Of a stretch of 60,000 nucleotides of DNA, positions 58,431 through 60,000 are shown one piece after another. The stretch is from positions 23,500,001-23,560,000 of the forward strand of contig OX485806.1 of the NCBI GenBank assembly GCA_950295325.1, in the 5' to 3' direction. Numbering within the stretch: the stretch's first letter is position 1; every line of letters starts with the position of its first letter. Both the position numbers and the translations under genes were made by a program. The DNA comes from Polytrichum commune. Lineage: Eukaryota > Streptophyta > Polytrichopsida > Polytrichales > Polytrichaceae. The notes beneath the pieces were generated by a model that was given only the letters and a program-made list of their open reading frames with translations, made no database searches and was not told where the DNA came from.

Positions 58431-59720
58431 AACATTACTCGGTGTAATGTTATGAAAATGGCATTAATGTTTCATCAAGAAAGAAGTACTTTCACTCTAA
58501 GGTATTGAGGTTTTAAAGTAACACTTTCTTTTTGGTGACACCTATTTTTGATCTTTAAGCCGTCAACAAGTGAGTGCAACAATGTCACTGAGTAAGTCAT
58601 TGTTGCAAGTGATCAATCATATGTAGCATTAAGTATGAAATATCATCACTTTGGTCATTCATTGAGGCGGTGTAAGAAGGTTGCAAGAACACTTTCAAAA
58701 GAGCACCAACTTTGACCAATCACAATGTCTAATAAAGGATCTATGCGCTCAATGAGGCGGTCTAAGAATTGATCCACAAAGGGAGGACAACACCTTCATT
58801 TAATAAAAGATCTTCACTCACAATAAGGCTCATTTTATGACAATTCTTACTAAGCAATCCAACATCAATCGATCCCCCTAATGGAGAGTAAAAGGCTCTT
58901 TCCTTAAGATGACTTTGTGAATTTATGTAGGTTACATATGAATTTATTATCTTTTGTAAGTATTAGAGTAGACTTTATATGGATTTGCTAATCTATGGAA
59001 TTGTTTTGAAAAATCTCCAAGCTACTTGACCTTCCTAAGATAGGATTTCTTTCTCAAGGTGTCACTTTAAAGCCTCAGTACCTTATACCAAATCAGTGGA
59101 AGCTCATAGTCAACCTTCGTGTGCATCCATAAGAAAGAAAACTACATTGGTTATTTGAACTCATGCGGATTGCCGGTAGGAGTTACGTAGTGCCATAGCT
59201 TATTATTACAAGTTCAACATGAATAAAGTGTGTACATGTTACAATACTGACAAAGCTTTGACGCTGAAATTCAATATGATTTTTGAAACCGTGTTATAGC
59301 ATTGTTCGACATCTTATACTAATCCACACATATTCAATAGAAGGTGCAATGCCATTTGAAATTGCGTGATTCATTACTGGATGTCTTTTGTGAGTGAGGA
59401 AATTGTGTTACGAACCTACAATTGCAATTGCAATATGACAATCAATGTTTATGCATTGTGATTATGGGTGATGTATTTGAGGGAGACTTGGTGTCAAAAA
59501 CTGAGGTTGTCGTGTAGATCATGAACTCTAAAACATGCGAATCGATATGATTGGGAAGGTGTTTAATTGTTGACATAATGTTGAAAATTGTTGCAATATT
59601 AACTATACATGTATGCTTGCTCTCTATGACAAAGAATGGTTGGTGTCAATCACAAAATAGTTTCGACAACATTAGTTTTCATATTGAACCACAATAATGT
59701 AGCACTCACGTAGAAAAAAT
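58431..59720. other. No recognisable feature
   Basis: AT-rich; nothing identified. Confidence 0.4.
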
Positions 59721-59975
59721 CTAGGGTTTAAGGGGAAATCCAAAAATGAGCATTGGTTGATAATGAAATGCTAGAGTGCCCATATTGGTTATATTGGAGT
59801 TAGAAATAGGAATGGACAATGGACTCCTAAGAATGCTATGGCAAATTGTTACATCATAATGAACCAATTTGACAAGAATACCAAATCCACGCGGTTGGTT
59901 GAATCGCTTCCAACAAATGAAAGCGGCAACAAGTGCGAGGATTGCAGCTGCAACCTTGACATAAAATTCATCCAC
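59721..59975 (-). CDS. Possible first exon of a membrane-anchored protein
   Basis: Starts MDEFYVKVAAAILALVAAFI then CWKRFNQPRG: a short acidic start, about 14 hydrophobic residues, and a basic/proline segment. This N-terminal anchor layout is found in many plant membrane enzymes such as cytochromes P450. After the RG the frame loses protein character, so a splice donor may lie nearby. No catalytic domain is visible in the window and the identity is unknown. Confidence 0.25.
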   Translation of the reverse strand: MDEFYVKVAAAILALVAAFICWKRFNQPRGFGILVKLVHYDVTICHSILRSPLSIPISNSNITNMGTLAFHYQPMLIFGFPLKP

Positions 59976-60000
59976 TCCAAATATTTTTTGCCCTCCCGCT

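Overview
This 60-kb window is nuclear DNA of a plant. It holds one intact, ten-exon, intron-containing gene with a clear plant-type product, importin-alpha (33,844-37,667, + strand, 533 codons). Around it lies AT-rich, gene-poor DNA made of nested transposable elements. Non-LTR element remnants with an R2-like endonuclease tail and importin introns of roughly 70-480 bp would suit a non-seed land plant, but the window alone does not settle the lineage. No rRNA, tRNA gene, CRISPR array or prokaryotic operon is visible.

Layout. 0-8.5 kb: AT-rich DNA with two TIR elements carrying 8-bp target duplications (1,649-2,502; 5,070-5,793), a 147-bp tandem repeat and repeat block S. 8,543-15,294: left arm of a large inverted repeat whose right arm is 43,552-49,057. 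The left arm holds a PIF/Harbinger-like element containing a tRNA-type SINE, a MULE-like foldback, a captured importin-alpha exon 1, a short retroposon and a CCCGGG-ended MITE. 15.3-31.2 kb: repeat blocks T, S and R, an A/C-rich LINE remnant, two internally deleted pogo-like elements, and a 2.4-kb insertion inside a CT microsatellite. 31.5-33.1 kb: a GC-rich island and a 370-bp tandem duplication. 33.6-39.15 kb: the importin-alpha gene with its 3' region. 40.6-43.5 kb: two more LINE pieces. 43.5-49.06 kb: right inverted arm. 49.06-55.8 kb: a long LTR abutting a 5'-truncated second importin-alpha copy, which carries a solo LTR in its first retained intron. 55.8-60 kb: nothing recognisable except weak ORFs.

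Paralogous blocks let many insertions be read against empty sites in the same window. These include a retroposon with a 17-bp duplication and two empty sites, a SINE with an empty site, and one DNA-transposon site seen unoccupied, occupied, and with what looks like an excision footprint. The two importin-alpha copies appear identical over about 1.58 kb (exons 8-10, introns, 3' region) but are clearly diverged on both sides, which points to recent gene conversion. The first exon (importin-beta-binding domain) also exists as two stand-alone fragments, one in each inverted arm. All comparisons were made by eye, so alignment lengths and mismatch counts are approximate.
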